Source: Sergeia podlipaevii
Taxonomy: Eukaryota; Euglenozoa; Kinetoplastea; Trypanosomatida; Trypanosomatidae
NCBI GenBank assembly: GCA_030849805.1
Contig: JASANZ010002132.1
Location: 1 to 51,139 of the forward strand
Reading direction: 5' to 3'
DNA length: 51,139 bases
How positions within the stretch are numbered: position 1 is the stretch's first letter; each line of letters opens with the position of its first letter. The notes beneath the pieces are model-generated. The model worked only from the letters and a program-made list of their open reading frames with translations, ran no database searches and was not told the origin of the DNA. Shown here piece after piece: positions 36,006 through 45,971 of this stretch. The position numbers and the translations under genes are program-made.

Positions 36006-38184
36006 GGTGTTGGGTGTACATAGAGGCAAATTGAGTCCCTTTTTTGTTAGTGGGTAGGGGAGTGGCGTGCGTGTATTGGTGCTTATAGCTTTTCGTTGAG
36101 TCTTTTTTTTTTCTTTTGCATTTATGCAAATGTTAGCGTTAATTCCTTTTTTTTTTCTTCCTCTCAAGGTCGGCGGGCCTCTCCACATTTATGTGTACCT
36201 TTTCTGTGTGGTAAATGTGCCCACCGCAGTCGTGGTTTTTTTTTTTTTTTGCTTTTCTTTATTGCGTGAAAATGAGGCATTGGGAGCACCCACTTGCGCC
36301 TATCTACTTGAGTTTCCTCTACTTTGTGAATTTAACCCCTGATTCCTTTTTTTTTTCTTGTTTTTTCTGCTAATTAGCGAAGGAAGTTTATTATTTATAA
36401 ACAGTCTTCGTGACTTATTACTATTTTTTTTTTTTCAAAGTATATTATAAAGACATTGTCAAGTATATCAAGCCAAGCACTAGTGCGTTGCTTACTATCA
36501 GAGATTCAACGCCATCGTTTTTTTGCGTCGCCATGCAGCTACTTCAGAAAATTATCTCAATAATTTCACAGAGACGGTAGACGGGCTCTCCCAGCGTTAT
36601 ACTTTCGGTTTACGCTTTCCCACCTTTTGCGATGTGTGTAGACGGAGTACGCTCGTATCTTCAGTTGATATGCTTCACGGAGTACAGTGGGTGGGTATTC
36701 GAGCTTTTCGCTCTCCAGCAGTGCATCTTTATTGGAAGCGGCTTTTGCACTAATCCTTTGAATGTACTTTCGGCATCAAGGTCACTTGGGTACATATGAC
36801 CCCAAAGTTTTCTCTTGTCCGTTTCCTTTTCCTTTTTTTTTTTGCCTCCGAGGCAAGTGCCGTCACTTTTTTTTGGTGCTGCTTACTGACAGCGTCTACC
36901 ACACTCGCGGCAATCGCTGACGCACCGGCCTTCTTTTCCGCAGGCGCTGTATTCGTGTTTGTAACGTTGATTCTATTGAGCGTGCATGGCCTTACGGGGA
37001 GGCAGTCTGCGTGTCTTTCTATATCGGTGCTGCTGAATATACCACCGTTTTTTTTTGGTGGATACTACTTGGATTTGGTGATGTATGAAGGAGCAAGAAA
37101 GTGTGATGAGGTGCCGTTGGCAGCGGTACTGATGTGAATGCGGTGTTTTTTTTTCCCCCTTTTAGCGTATGTGCGTTGTTACCTGTGTAGTGAAACATAT
37201 ATGCCCTTCCTTCTCCTTTTCCTTCCGTTTAAAACCTTTAAAAAAGAAAGAATCTTGTTGTTCTTTGCTACTATTATGTCTTCTGCTTGCAAGAGCGCGT
37301 GTTTTATACACGTTTCTCCTTCACTTCCATATATTTTATTTTTCTTTTGCATTGTGGAACCATCCTTTATACTTCTTTATGTTTAATACACTGGGGAAAG
37401 AATATGGAGGCCTGTTCAAGAATTGTGAGCGAGGTTCTCTGTATGCTGTCAGGTGTGTTGCTATGATTGTTCTTGTATTTTTTTTTCCTCTCAAAGGCCT
37501 TTTCAGACGTCTTGGTAATAAAGAGCTTGCGAAATGAATGGAGACGAGGATGCGAGCGAGTGAACACTGTTTGGTTTGTAGGTCTTATGCCTGGTATGTA
37601 TTTCTGATGTTTTGTCTTTATGTCTTTTTTTTTTTTCGTAGTTACTTAGGGCTTTTGGATCGGTCCCCTCTTTGTTTCTACAAATACTTGTGAAAAGGTT
37701 TACAGCAACTTTTACAAGTCTTTCTCACGCATCCCTAGGCCTGCCTCGACAGCGACCCTTTGGGGTTCTACAGGGGTAGGGACGGTTGAGAGTTTCCTTT
37801 GCACCTCTTGAGATTATTATCTAACTTGCACTAAAACTAACTTAAAATGACAAACGGAAGAATAGTGAATCGACCGTATGTTTGGAGATGGTGGTAGGCA
37901 CGCTCCTTGGTTTCTTGGGTATGTGTGCCTTGTACGTCAACGCCTAAAATACTTTTTGTCTTTCCCTTTTTCTGTGTCTTATCTTCTTTTTTTTTAAAAA
38001 AAAATCTGTTTTCCCGCTTTTTTTTCTATAGAGTTTCTCATTTTTGCTCTGTGCGTGGATTCATATAGGCATTACATTGCGAGTACATTAAGTATACATC
38101 TATTGACTTGTTGTGTTTTGCATTGCGGCTTCCCACACGTGACGTTTTTCTAGTGCACAACATAGGAAGCTGTGGTGGAAAAGC
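36006..38184 (+). other. long intergenic region (2.2 kb) with a possible gene relic
   Basis: T-rich at 36090-36260, 36420-36440 and 37138-37650. Two less T-rich islands stand out. One at about 36520-37137 has membrane-protein-like frames (listed separately). One at about 37690-37960 holds a G/C-rich patch with no ORF. An A/T-rich tract and TTTTTTTTCTATAG (AG at 38030-38031) precede the hydrolase gene by about 150 bases. Confidence 0.5.
36632..37137 (+). pseudogene. possible small multi-pass membrane protein, broken or cis-spliced
   Basis: Two frames of ordinary base composition adjoin. The first runs from the ATG at 36632 (and open back to just after a TAG at 36578-36580) to about 36789, with hydrophobic YLQLICF and LFALQQCIFIG segments. 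The second is open from the ATG at 36796 to 37137 and has three hydrophobic segments (FFWCCLLTA.., AVFVFVTLILLSV, ISVLLNIPPFFFGG) and a hydrophilic tail ending KCDEVPLAAVLM. They are in different frames. Either the second frame alone is a 113-residue membrane protein, or the two belong together with a frameshift, or the interval 36790-36857 (GTACAT to CAAG, with a T-rich tract) is an intron that would join them in frame. None is proven. Confidence 0.3.
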
Positions 38185-39474
38185 ATGAGTGCTGATGCCA
38201 CCAACATGCCACCCGGAGAGCCGGCGGAAGATGGGAGCACGATGAATTCGACGTACAGACGCAATCCACCTCACAGGAAACACTTCTACTCGTGGGTAGC
38301 GTCTGACCGGGAGCAACTGCATGCATCTGAGCAGATGCTACTGCAAGGCTTGAACTACTATCAGGCAACTGTGGTTGGACTCAACACCATCTCCACAGAC
38401 GACATTGGACACTTGGATGACTCCGTTTGTGTTTCAGCTAGTTCATTCTCAGATGGTGCTGCAGCTACACGTAGCGGCGAATCTTCCTCTGCCCGTGATC
38501 ATGGCCAGGGTGGATCAAGTAGGACTGGGGATCCTCAGTTCAATACTGACGCTTCTGATGCTATCTGTTCGCACGTAGGTACGAGGTGTGATGACGGGCG
38601 TGAAATTGTGTTGCTACTACATGGCTTTGCCGGTGGTGTGGCGTTCTGGGCACAAAACTGGCAGTTCTTATCCGCCAGCTATCGTGTGTATGGCATCGAC
38701 TTGCCCGGCTTTGCACGCAGTGAACGACCCGATGTGACAGTGCAATCTCTGGACGATGCTATGAGCATGACAGCGGACTGGTTGCATCGTTGGGTGCGAG
38801 TGATGCGATTTTCTCGTCCCTTGGTGATTGTAGCGCATTCTTTTGGATGCTTTATAGGCGCCCACTACATCATGAGGAAGAAGAGCCACGCGTTTGTCAA
38901 GTGCATTGTGATGACAGAGCCATGGGGTATCAATAGACCTAACCCTGAGCGTTTGAAGCGATTGCCACTTCTGTTTCGTCTCTTGGTGCACGTGCTGCTT
39001 TCCACGAATCCCCTTGCGCTCCTGCGTGGTTGTGGGCCCTTTGGCCCTGCTTTGGTGAAGCGCTTTCGGCCAGACTTTTACGATCGCTGGAAGGAGTTTC
39101 TCTCTGATCCAGAGGTGGCGTATGATTATATCTATCATTGCAATGCACTGAGTCCACCGTTTGGAGAGATGTTGTTTAAGGCTTGCTGCCACTGTGACGC
39201 GGTAGCCAAGGAGTCTCTGCAGGACTCTATGCCTTTGCAGCTCGAGAAGACGGTGGCGGTGGCGATGCTGTTTGGGGAGGATTCGTGGATGGACAAAAAT
39301 GAGGCTCTTGCGCTGGCATGTTCTATGCAGTCAGCGGGGTTCACTGTGCACACAGACATTGTACCAAAGGCTGGACACCAGCTGTTTACTGATAACGTGG
39401 AGGGCTTTAACCAGCGAGTGCATGAGCTCATTCAGCTCTCTCTCTATAATCAACACGCTTCCACTAAGTCTTAA
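38185..39474 (+). CDS. alpha/beta-hydrolase of the ABHD4/ABHD5 (CGI-58) group
   Basis: 429 residues. The W..S....L..SEQ.ML lead-in lies at 37-53. The core has LLLHGF (143-148), the nucleophile elbow AHSFG with Ser219, EPWG (245-248), a family hallmark, and an H-x4-D acyltransferase-type motif at His398-Asp403 (GHQLFTDN). The catalytic Ser is present, unlike vertebrate ABHD5 where it is Asn, so an active lipase or lysophospholipid acyltransferase/hydrolase is likely. Residues about 60-135 are a Ser/Gly/Asp-rich insertion that looks disordered and is longer than in animal members. No signal peptide. Substrate not determinable. Confidence 0.85.
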   Translation: MSADATNMPPGEPAEDGSTMNSTYRRNPPHRKHFYSWVASDREQLHASEQMLLQGLNYYQATVVGLNTISTDDIGHLDDSVCVSASSFSDGAAATRSGESSSARDHGQGGSSRTGDPQFNTDASDAICSHVGTRCDDGREIVLLLHGFAGGVAFWAQNWQFLSASYRVYGIDLPGFARSERPDVTVQSLDDAMSMTADWLHRWVRVMRFSRPLVIVAHSFGCFIGAHYIMRKKSHAFVKCIVMTEPWGINRPNPERLKRLPLLFRLLVHVLLSTNPLALLRGCGPFGPALVKRFRPDFYDRWKEFLSDPEVAYDYIYHCNALSPPFGEMLFKACCHCDAVAKESLQDSMPLQLEKTVAVAMLFGEDSWMDKNEALALACSMQSAGFTVHTDIVPKAGHQLFTDNVEGFNQRVHELIQLSLYNQHASTKS

Positions 39475-40228
39475 CTGTTGTGTGATAAAAAAAAAATGGA
39501 GGAAAACACGTTTTGTTGAAGTGCGTATTTGGGGGGAGGGAGGGGACTCGCTAAAGCTCTCCAGGCAGACTATCTGTTCACCTCCAAACCGTCTTTTCTC
39601 TCCCTTTTCGTTCATACGTGCTACTTTTCACTGGTCGTGACAAGTTGCATGTACTGGATGTATGACCACCTTCCCTTTGTGGACTAGTGTATACTTCAAA
39701 GTGTGATGTTAAAGATGAAAGACTGGCTTTTAGGGGGCAATGGGGCATCCCTTGCTTTTTAAATGTGTCTTTTATTATTATTATTATTATTATTATTTTT
39801 CTGTGCTACTCCATTAACGTGGATGTTACGTTTCTTTGCTTCCTTATACTACAAAAAAATGTTTACAATTTTTTTTTTCCAGGTATTCGGTCTTTTTGTT
39901 TGTACCAGTTATACTGCACTCTTTTCCATCCTTCTAAATGCCCACTTGCTAAGTAACTATGCCTCAATATATTCAACACCAACAATTTTATATTTTCTTT
40001 TTTAAAAAACGAAATCCTTATTGTTTGCGTATATATACTATTTGATAGATAGATAGATAGATAGATAGGCGAGGAGAGAGAGAGGGAGAGAAGAATAATA
40101 GCTGTTCAGCGCTTAGCAGATTGCTCTCGAATAGGTTGCCTTTGCATCACCTGCACTCGGATCAGCTCTCTTTGTAGCTATTAAGAGTGCCTTTAACATA
40201 TATTATTGTTATTATTGGTTGCACTGCG
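39475..40228 (+). other. intergenic spacer with microsatellites
   Basis: It has an ATT repeat at 39772-39797 and a GATA repeat at 40044-40068 followed by a GA-rich tract to 40093. CTCTCTTTGTAG (AG at 40176-40177) is the likely acceptor about 50 bases before the LRR gene. No gene seen. Confidence 0.6.
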
Positions 40229-41332
40229 ATGTGGGAAGCTGCGTACAGAAGCGCTTGTGATGATGGTGGCGTTGATCCACGCGAGGAAGCTTTGCAAATT
40301 GAAGGCGGCCGCCTTTCTCTCGCTGGCAACATCTTTGAGCGCTTTCGCAATCGACTGCGGGATGATGAGTTTCAGGCCGTGATTAGCGCTGCGGCAGTAT
40401 GCCCTGTGCTGACAGAGCTGCTGGTGCCGTACAACCACCTCACATCAACTGGCGTGCATACTCTTGCCGATGCTCTGCATGCTGGACAGCTTGATACGCT
40501 CATGGCAGTGGACCTGTCACACAATTCCATTGAAGGGGACGCTGTGGCAGAAGTGGCAGATGCGCTTGCAAGCGCGCCAGGCCTGTGCCAGTTGTTGCTG
40601 GCTGGAAACCCACTTGGCGGTAGCTGCGGAATGGCACTTGGCCGTGCACTCCAGCTCCCAACTTGCGGCTTAGTGAAGTTGGACTTGTACAGTGCTGATC
40701 TTGATATGAAGTCACTCGTGCATATATGCCACTCTCTTGCGAAGAACTCGAGCCTGCTATCTCTGAACATTGGCAAGCCGCTCATGTCCAACCCTGACGA
40801 CGTCACCTACGTTGTGCATCACCTCAGTCTGGCACTTCTTGAGAACAGAACCCTGACGGAGCTTGGTCTCAGTCACTTCATGATCACGGATGCGCACGTG
40901 CAGGCGTTGTTGCCGTCACTTTGCGCGTGTGCGGTCACTAGTCTTTCTTTAAAAGGCAACAAGTTGTCCCAAGATTCAGGTGAGATGCTCTCGCGCTTGC
41001 TGGAGCGCAAGCAGGAGTTTATGGCGATTGATGTGAGCTTTAACCGCCTACGCGATGTTGGGGCTGTGGCTCTGGCGCGTGGAGTGCGCTCCCACACCGC
41101 GCTCCGGGCCCTCTTCTTAGAAAACAACATCATTGGTGCCACAGGCATTGCCGCGATTGCTGACGCCGTGGCCCACTGCCGCTCGCTTAATGCATTCACT
41201 ATGTGGGGAAACGACTTCTCGGGTGATGCTGTATACAGAATGTATGATATTCGTGATAGGCTGTCGGCAATTGACTTTTTAGATTTTGGGCTCAATATTG
41301 TTGACAACGAGCCATGTATTCACCATGCGTAG
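40229..41332 (+). CDS. leucine-rich repeat protein (ribonuclease-inhibitor type)
   Basis: 367 residues from the ATG at 40229. About nine repeats of 27-29 residues run from near residue 70 to 345, in the RNI pattern L..L.L..N.I...G...L...L, for example LLVPYNHLTSTGVHTLADAL, VDLSHNSIEGDAVAEVADAL, LSLKGNKLSQDSGEMLSRLL and LFLENNIIGATGIAAIADAV. This class resembles LRRC34-like and other cilium-linked proteins. LRR domains of this kind bind proteins, and no enzyme domain is present. The next gene also has LRR-type repeats, a hint of a functional pair, though physical neighbours in these units often have unrelated roles. Confidence 0.85.
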   Translation: MWEAAYRSACDDGGVDPREEALQIEGGRLSLAGNIFERFRNRLRDDEFQAVISAAAVCPVLTELLVPYNHLTSTGVHTLADALHAGQLDTLMAVDLSHNSIEGDAVAEVADALASAPGLCQLLLAGNPLGGSCGMALGRALQLPTCGLVKLDLYSADLDMKSLVHICHSLAKNSSLLSLNIGKPLMSNPDDVTYVVHHLSLALLENRTLTELGLSHFMITDAHVQALLPSLCACAVTSLSLKGNKLSQDSGEMLSRLLERKQEFMAIDVSFNRLRDVGAVALARGVRSHTALRALFLENNIIGATGIAAIADAVAHCRSLNAFTMWGNDFSGDAVYRMYDIRDRLSAIDFLDFGLNIVDNEPCIHHA

Positions 41333-41781
41333 TGCGCAACACGGTTGCTTGAATGCGGAGTGTACTTCCCTTTTTCTTTTGTTTTGAAGTGATGAGAATG
41401 CTAAATGAGAGAGCTCTCCTTTTGTTTCTCTCCTTCTTCTTTATTGTTAATATATGTGTTGTCTCCATGTATAGAAGTACATACAAAGTACGTAAAAGGC
41501 AAAAGTTTTTCCATTGCTAATCCTTTTCCAGTGCTCCCCCTTTTTGGCCTATTATTATTATTGTTGTCATTACGAAGGCACTTTGTTGTTTGCTGGGTTT
41601 CTCTCCCGTTTTGTCTTTTCTCAGTTCTCCCTTTTTGTTGTAATAATAATAATTATTATTAGTACTGTCATAATATTTCTTTTTTGTTGCTTAGCTATTT
41701 GCATTCTTCCTGCTAAGGACTTTGTGTTTCACTATAAATTCGATTTGGTCGCGTCGCACGGGTGCCTGTCGCATACAGTAA
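41333..41781 (+). other. intergenic spacer
   Basis: T-rich, with imperfect TAA/ATT repeats near 41640-41662. TTTCTTTTTTGTTGCTTAG gives an AG at 41693-41694, 88 bases before the next ATG. Nothing else seen. Confidence 0.5.
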
Positions 41782-43500
41782 ATGGTGTCGGATGTTCAGG
41801 CGGCTGCACTGCCAGATCAGAATCAGCTTTTCACGTATTACGCGTCACGCTGCGGGCGGCATCTAGTAGGAAAGCCTAACAGTTCCGTGCTTCAGCTTCT
41901 CGCGGAGGACGAGCGTTCTCACGCAGTTCGACTGGCCTACGAGGCGGCGGAGCGGGGGGTAGCAATAGCTGATCTCGCCGACATTGAGGGCGACACAGAG
42001 GATGATCAGCGAAGACGAAAATGCGTGATACCACTAGCTCATCGCAAAGTGTTTCGTCTTCCACCCTCTGGAGTCGGCAGGAGCAGCACAGAAGTGTATG
42101 TTGGCGCGCGTGGGATGCTTGCGCTGTTAGACCTTCTTGCTGAACTGCCCCTGCTTGAATCCATAGACTTATCTAACGTAGCGTCGTGGTATACGTCAGA
42201 TACATTTGCGTGTCGCACACGTGGAAATGGTGACAATAGCGGTGGCAAAGGCCAGGACGGGAGCGAGCTGACAGGCAACATGGTGGTGGTTCGTCTGTGC
42301 GAGGTGGTGGCTGGACTGCCGCGCGTCGTGAGCGTAGATATCACTGGGCAGCCGCTTGGCACTTTAGCAGCCCACTCCTTACTTGACCTCGTCCAGGCAA
42401 GTCCTCGCATCACGCGGCTACTCTTCACTCGCAATGACGTTGATAGTCGATTATACCATCGCATAGAACAGACCCTTGAGCGCAACGCAAAAGTTGCTGC
42501 CGGTACCAACGGGACTGCTGCTGCCCCGGTTCTTCTGCCCACGACATTGTCCCCTCGACTCGTCGGTCTTCCAGTAACAGACCGAAAGACGGTTCGTGAG
42601 CAGCAGGTGCTGCGCGCAATATTGCAGAGCGATGCCAATTTCTCCAAGCTCGTTAGCGGCGAAGACTTGAGTGAGATGGTGCTTCACGCACGCGTGATGA
42701 GTACCAGCGAGGTTGTTTCGCGCTGTTCCTTTGCTGCTTCCTCAACACTGCAAGAGGACGCACTCGTTGGAGGGCTGCGTGGGGATGGCTATCACTTGTT
42801 TATTCTCAAGTCTGGGTCTATACGGGCCATGACGGATCTTGAGGGGTTTGTACTGCATCGTGGTGACTACTTTGGCGACACTTACGGCAGTGAGGTACTT
42901 TTTCCATCATGCCAACTGGTGGAAGAGGAGCGAGGCACGGTCTATTGCCTTCCCCTCGTCAATGCCGGCGCCTTACTGTGTGCGTGGAGGCTGCGTGTTC
43001 GCTCTTTTTATGCCCAAGTGCGCACAACGCCTCTACTGCAGCCTGTGTGCACATGGGTGCGCATGCGGGTCTGCACGTGCAGTACACTTGTTGAGGTATC
43101 CTCAGGCACAGTTGTGGTTTCTGAAGGAGATGATTCTCGTGCACTTTATATTGTTTTGGGCAATGGCACTTTCTATGCGATGCCTGCGACAAGTGTGGAG
43201 GTGCGTGATATCACTGGTCGCTACACACCTCATGCGCTAGAAAAGAGCGATGTGTTCGGCGTGGAGTCGATTGTGTCTCGACGACCGTGTAGCTCTGTGA
43301 GTATTGTAGCTGGCAAAGAGAAGGGCGGTACATATATATGTGCTCAAGTGATGGGCTCCGCGACGCACTTGCTGGGACGTCAGCTCTGGTCAGTGTTCGT
43401 GTCACTTGCTAGACAATATTCATGTCACGAAGAGCTCTGGCAGGTGGCACGCAAGCCTGTTGAGGGTGGCGTGGATGAGGTGGACATGTACTATATATAA
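41782..43500 (+). CDS. LRR protein with cyclic-nucleotide-binding-like domains
   Basis: 572 residues. Residues about 100-230 contain two or three LRR-like units (LPLLESIDLSNV.., LPRVVSVDITGQPLG..AAHSLLDLV, ITRLLFTRNDV). Residues about 275-400 and 430-530 look like two cNMP-binding-type beta-rolls. The first has ...F.L..GSIRAMTDLEGFVLHRGDYFGDTYG. The second has STLVEVSSGTVVVSEGDDSRALYIVLGNGTFYAM and later EKSDVFGVESIV. The phosphate-binding GE..R..A signature of PKA-type pockets is not intact (GDTYG/GVESI), so nucleotide binding is uncertain. Combination with the preceding LRR gene suggests a scaffold or signalling role. No kinase or channel domain is present. Confidence 0.75.
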   Translation: MVSDVQAAALPDQNQLFTYYASRCGRHLVGKPNSSVLQLLAEDERSHAVRLAYEAAERGVAIADLADIEGDTEDDQRRRKCVIPLAHRKVFRLPPSGVGRSSTEVYVGARGMLALLDLLAELPLLESIDLSNVASWYTSDTFACRTRGNGDNSGGKGQDGSELTGNMVVVRLCEVVAGLPRVVSVDITGQPLGTLAAHSLLDLVQASPRITRLLFTRNDVDSRLYHRIEQTLERNAKVAAGTNGTAAAPVLLPTTLSPRLVGLPVTDRKTVREQQVLRAILQSDANFSKLVSGEDLSEMVLHARVMSTSEVVSRCSFAASSTLQEDALVGGLRGDGYHLFILKSGSIRAMTDLEGFVLHRGDYFGDTYGSEVLFPSCQLVEEERGTVYCLPLVNAGALLCAWRLRVRSFYAQVRTTPLLQPVCTWVRMRVCTCSTLVEVSSGTVVVSEGDDSRALYIVLGNGTFYAMPATSVEVRDITGRYTPHALEKSDVFGVESIVSRRPCSSVSIVAGKEKGGTYICAQVMGSATHLLGRQLWSVFVSLARQYSCHEELWQVARKPVEGGVDEVDMYYI

Positions 43501-44075
43501 CACTTACGCATGTAAATGAAAAGTTCAGTAGCGCTCTGCATTTTTGTAAAAAAGGAAAAGAAAAGCGAAGATACATTTTTAGACTATATGAAGATCATTG
43601 CCTGTTGTATTGCAGCTATATATATATATATGTATATATATATAGAGAGAGAGAGAGAAGGAGAGAGAGAATGTGGCGGTAGTGTGTTTGCCCGTGCATT
43701 TTGTAGAGTGACGCACCTATAGAGAGAAGCCACATACTCTTCCTGTCTCCTTTTATCTTAAACTATACATTTTAAATGCACTGTCTTTCCTTTTCATTCA
43801 CATCCTAATTTGTGCGATGTTCTTTAATTTTCTATTCGTAATGGATTTAGAGTTTCTTTGGACATTAAACACCCTTCTTTTTTTTTTTCTTTTGATCTTT
43901 TTTGCGAGATTGACAAGCTTACCTCTTGTGTCTTCACGGCATTCCACTTGTAGATCCTCCCGCTAGGTTGACTTCCAACTTTAAACACACACACACACAC
44001 ACCAACATACGCACAGGACGATTTTTGGAAAACATATTTAATAAAGTCTCTTTTACTATTATCGCGATTTATAGC
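43501..44075 (+). other. intergenic spacer with dinucleotide repeats
   Basis: TA repeat then GA repeat at 43616-43670, and a CA repeat at 43985-44002. A pyrimidine run at 43878-43900 is followed by AG at about 43908 and 43915-43916. The open frame from a TTG at 43926 passes through the CA repeat, giving Thr-His repeats, and is not taken as coding. Confidence 0.55.
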
Positions 44076-44687
44076 ATGGGATCTAGCACGTCTAAAGTGA
44101 TGTTCACTGAAGAGCAGGTTCAGGAGAGGGTCACTGCTGCCCATGCCAAAGTGTTGGCACTGCTTGCCAAGCAGTCAGAGGCCCAGCTTGAGGCCACACA
44201 GGAGATTGCAGAGTGGCGGCAGGTAGCACAGACGCAGTACTTCTGGGTGGCATTCAGTGCAAGTGGCATGACGTGGGCATTAACTTGTCTGTACTACCGC
44301 GCACGCTGCCGTGCGCTGAGTCAGATGGCGGTGAAGGAGGCCGCAGCTCAGGGGTCAGTGATTACTTTGATGCAGGAGCAGCTCAAGCGCTCTGAAGCAG
44401 AGGTCGCAACGCTTGCAGCGGCCGGCGAAGCGCAGACAAAGACTTTTGTCTCTGAGCTGTCTCAGCTGCGGACCAAGGCGCCGGTTTGGGCCAGCTCGTT
44501 TGAGTCAGAGCTCGGTTCACTGCGGCGCACGATAGGAAGCGCTAATACCAACAACATACGTGTAGCTGGCGCAGCGCTTGGGGTTGCGTGGGCAACGATT
44601 ATGTTCTCTAACTGGCGTCTTTCGCGTCGTATAAAGAAGCTGGCTGCCACCAATGCGCCTGTTATTGATAACAAAGTCATGGAATAA
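44076..44687 (+). CDS. putative N-myristoylated protein with two membrane segments
   Basis: 203 residues from the ATG at 44076. The N-terminus MGSSTSK fits the N-myristoylation rule (Gly2, Ser at 5 or 6, Lys7). A membrane helix lies at about 55-74 (YFWVAFSASGMTWALTCLYY) and a second at about 161-181 (IRVAGAALGVAWATIMFSNW), with a charged helical segment between. The C-terminus is short and basic. The MG-x3-SK start and first helix recall the plasminogen-receptor PLGRKT family, but the rest does not clearly match, so that is only a suggestion. The upstream in-frame region was rejected as start because it encodes a CA-repeat. Confidence 0.75.
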   Translation: MGSSTSKVMFTEEQVQERVTAAHAKVLALLAKQSEAQLEATQEIAEWRQVAQTQYFWVAFSASGMTWALTCLYYRARCRALSQMAVKEAAAQGSVITLMQEQLKRSEAEVATLAAAGEAQTKTFVSELSQLRTKAPVWASSFESELGSLRRTIGSANTNNIRVAGAALGVAWATIMFSNWRLSRRIKKLAATNAPVIDNKVME

Positions 44688-45167
44688 TTTTTCTACCTAT
44701 ATTGCTGTGTGTGTTTTTTGTGTGTGCGTGCCTTGTGAGTTACCTCCCTTGTACAGCTATTTTTACTGTAGGAGGGCGGTGAGTGCGTTTTTCCTACTTA
44801 TCTCTTGTGAAGTTTTCCCTTCTTTTTTTTACTTTTGGTGTGTTCTTTTAAATATATGTAACTCACTTTTATATGCATGACCCCCCCCCCTTCCCCCTCT
44901 CTCTCTCTCTATGCGTCAGGTATGCAAGCAACTACCGACTACGCTTGAGTTTCCTTGCTCAAGTTACTGCCTCCATATAATTATTATCTTTTTTTTTTCT
45001 TTTTTTGCATATTGCGTTTATTTGTAGTCTCTTTTTTTAAAAGCTCTTCTCCACTTTTTTTTTTTCTTGAAAAACATTTTGTGCTCGCCTGTGCACTGCA
45101 CTGGTTCGGATGCGGCGCTGGTCTGTAACTGACTCTTTATTAGATTCAGACGTTGTGGTGGCGGTAC
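44688..45167 (+). other. intergenic spacer
   Basis: It has a C run at 44881-44890 followed by a CT repeat to about 44910, and T runs near 44991-45006 and 45056-45065. Candidate AGs lie at 45142-45149 before the next gene. No gene seen. Confidence 0.5.
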
Positions 45168-45971
45168 ATGGGTGAGACTTCCATCGTCGTCGTCGTACCA
45201 ACGGATGGATGTAGCGCTGTGGCTGTTGCCGCAGTACTGGGACAGATGGATATTATTGCCGGAGCGTGCTCGGCTGACTTCAGTTCTCGCGCGATGCTCG
45301 TGAGGCAGGCGGATGAGGTGCGCGCTGGTTTGAGTGCAATGGTCAGAAATCAACTTCAAGTGCAATGCGTCCTCACGTGGGAGCAGTACAGGCATCATCT
45401 GTCTGCCTTCTCCGTGCTCTGTGTGGGACTTTCCGGTGGAATTGAAACGTATGTAGCAATGCCCAACTTAGCGCGCTATAGCTTTGACTTTTCTTATCTT
45501 TGGGCCCTGTATGCGCAGGCTGAGTTTACTCGGCAATACATGGCACACTGCACAATTGCAAAGTTGCAGACGATTGGAGGCGGCTGGGCTTCACTGCGGC
45601 GCTCTGACAAGGCGCTTGAGTGCGCCATGCAGCTCTATGACGCGGCACTTTCCGTGTCCGCCGATGATATAACGAGCAAGTGCCGTGTCTTTATTGGGTG
45701 GGCACACTTATGGAATGGGAATGTAGCGGGTGCGATACAGCTGTTTCAGCTAGAACTGGAGTCAGCCATCGCGAACCATGATGAAGAACACGAGCGGCGA
45801 TGCCGGCACGCGATCATTAATGCTGAGACGAACCCCACTCTTTCTGATCCGCAGAACCCAGGACGGTATTCTCTCACGGACTGCTGGGAGCGCGCCTTTG
45901 CGAGTGAAGACATCCTTCCAATGCAGACCACACTGGTGCGTTCTTCAGGGAGTCTCGCTAAGTGTGAGTGA
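45168..45971 (+). CDS. hypothetical protein with TPR-like helices
   Basis: 267 residues from the ATG at 45168, the first in frame. The N-terminal 50 residues are beta-type (SIVVVVPTDG). From about 100 to 235 there are amphipathic helix pairs, including FDFSYLWALYAQAEFTRQY and FIGWAHLWNGNVAGAIQLFQLELESA, like tetratricopeptide repeats. Residues 235-267 are probably flexible. No family name recognised. Confidence 0.75.
   Translation: MGETSIVVVVPTDGCSAVAVAAVLGQMDIIAGACSADFSSRAMLVRQADEVRAGLSAMVRNQLQVQCVLTWEQYRHHLSAFSVLCVGLSGGIETYVAMPNLARYSFDFSYLWALYAQAEFTRQYMAHCTIAKLQTIGGGWASLRRSDKALECAMQLYDAALSVSADDITSKCRVFIGWAHLWNGNVAGAIQLFQLELESAIANHDEEHERRCRHAIINAETNPTLSDPQNPGRYSLTDCWERAFASEDILPMQTTLVRSSGSLAKCE

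Noticed and set aside
37138..37567. Frames after the membrane-protein relic
   Set aside because: Very T-rich, Phe/Leu/Ser-rich peptides without features of a real gene.
43926..44075. N-terminal extension of the myristoylated protein
   Set aside because: It starts at TTG and encodes Thr-His repeats from a CA microsatellite. The ATG at 44076 gives a myristoylation motif.
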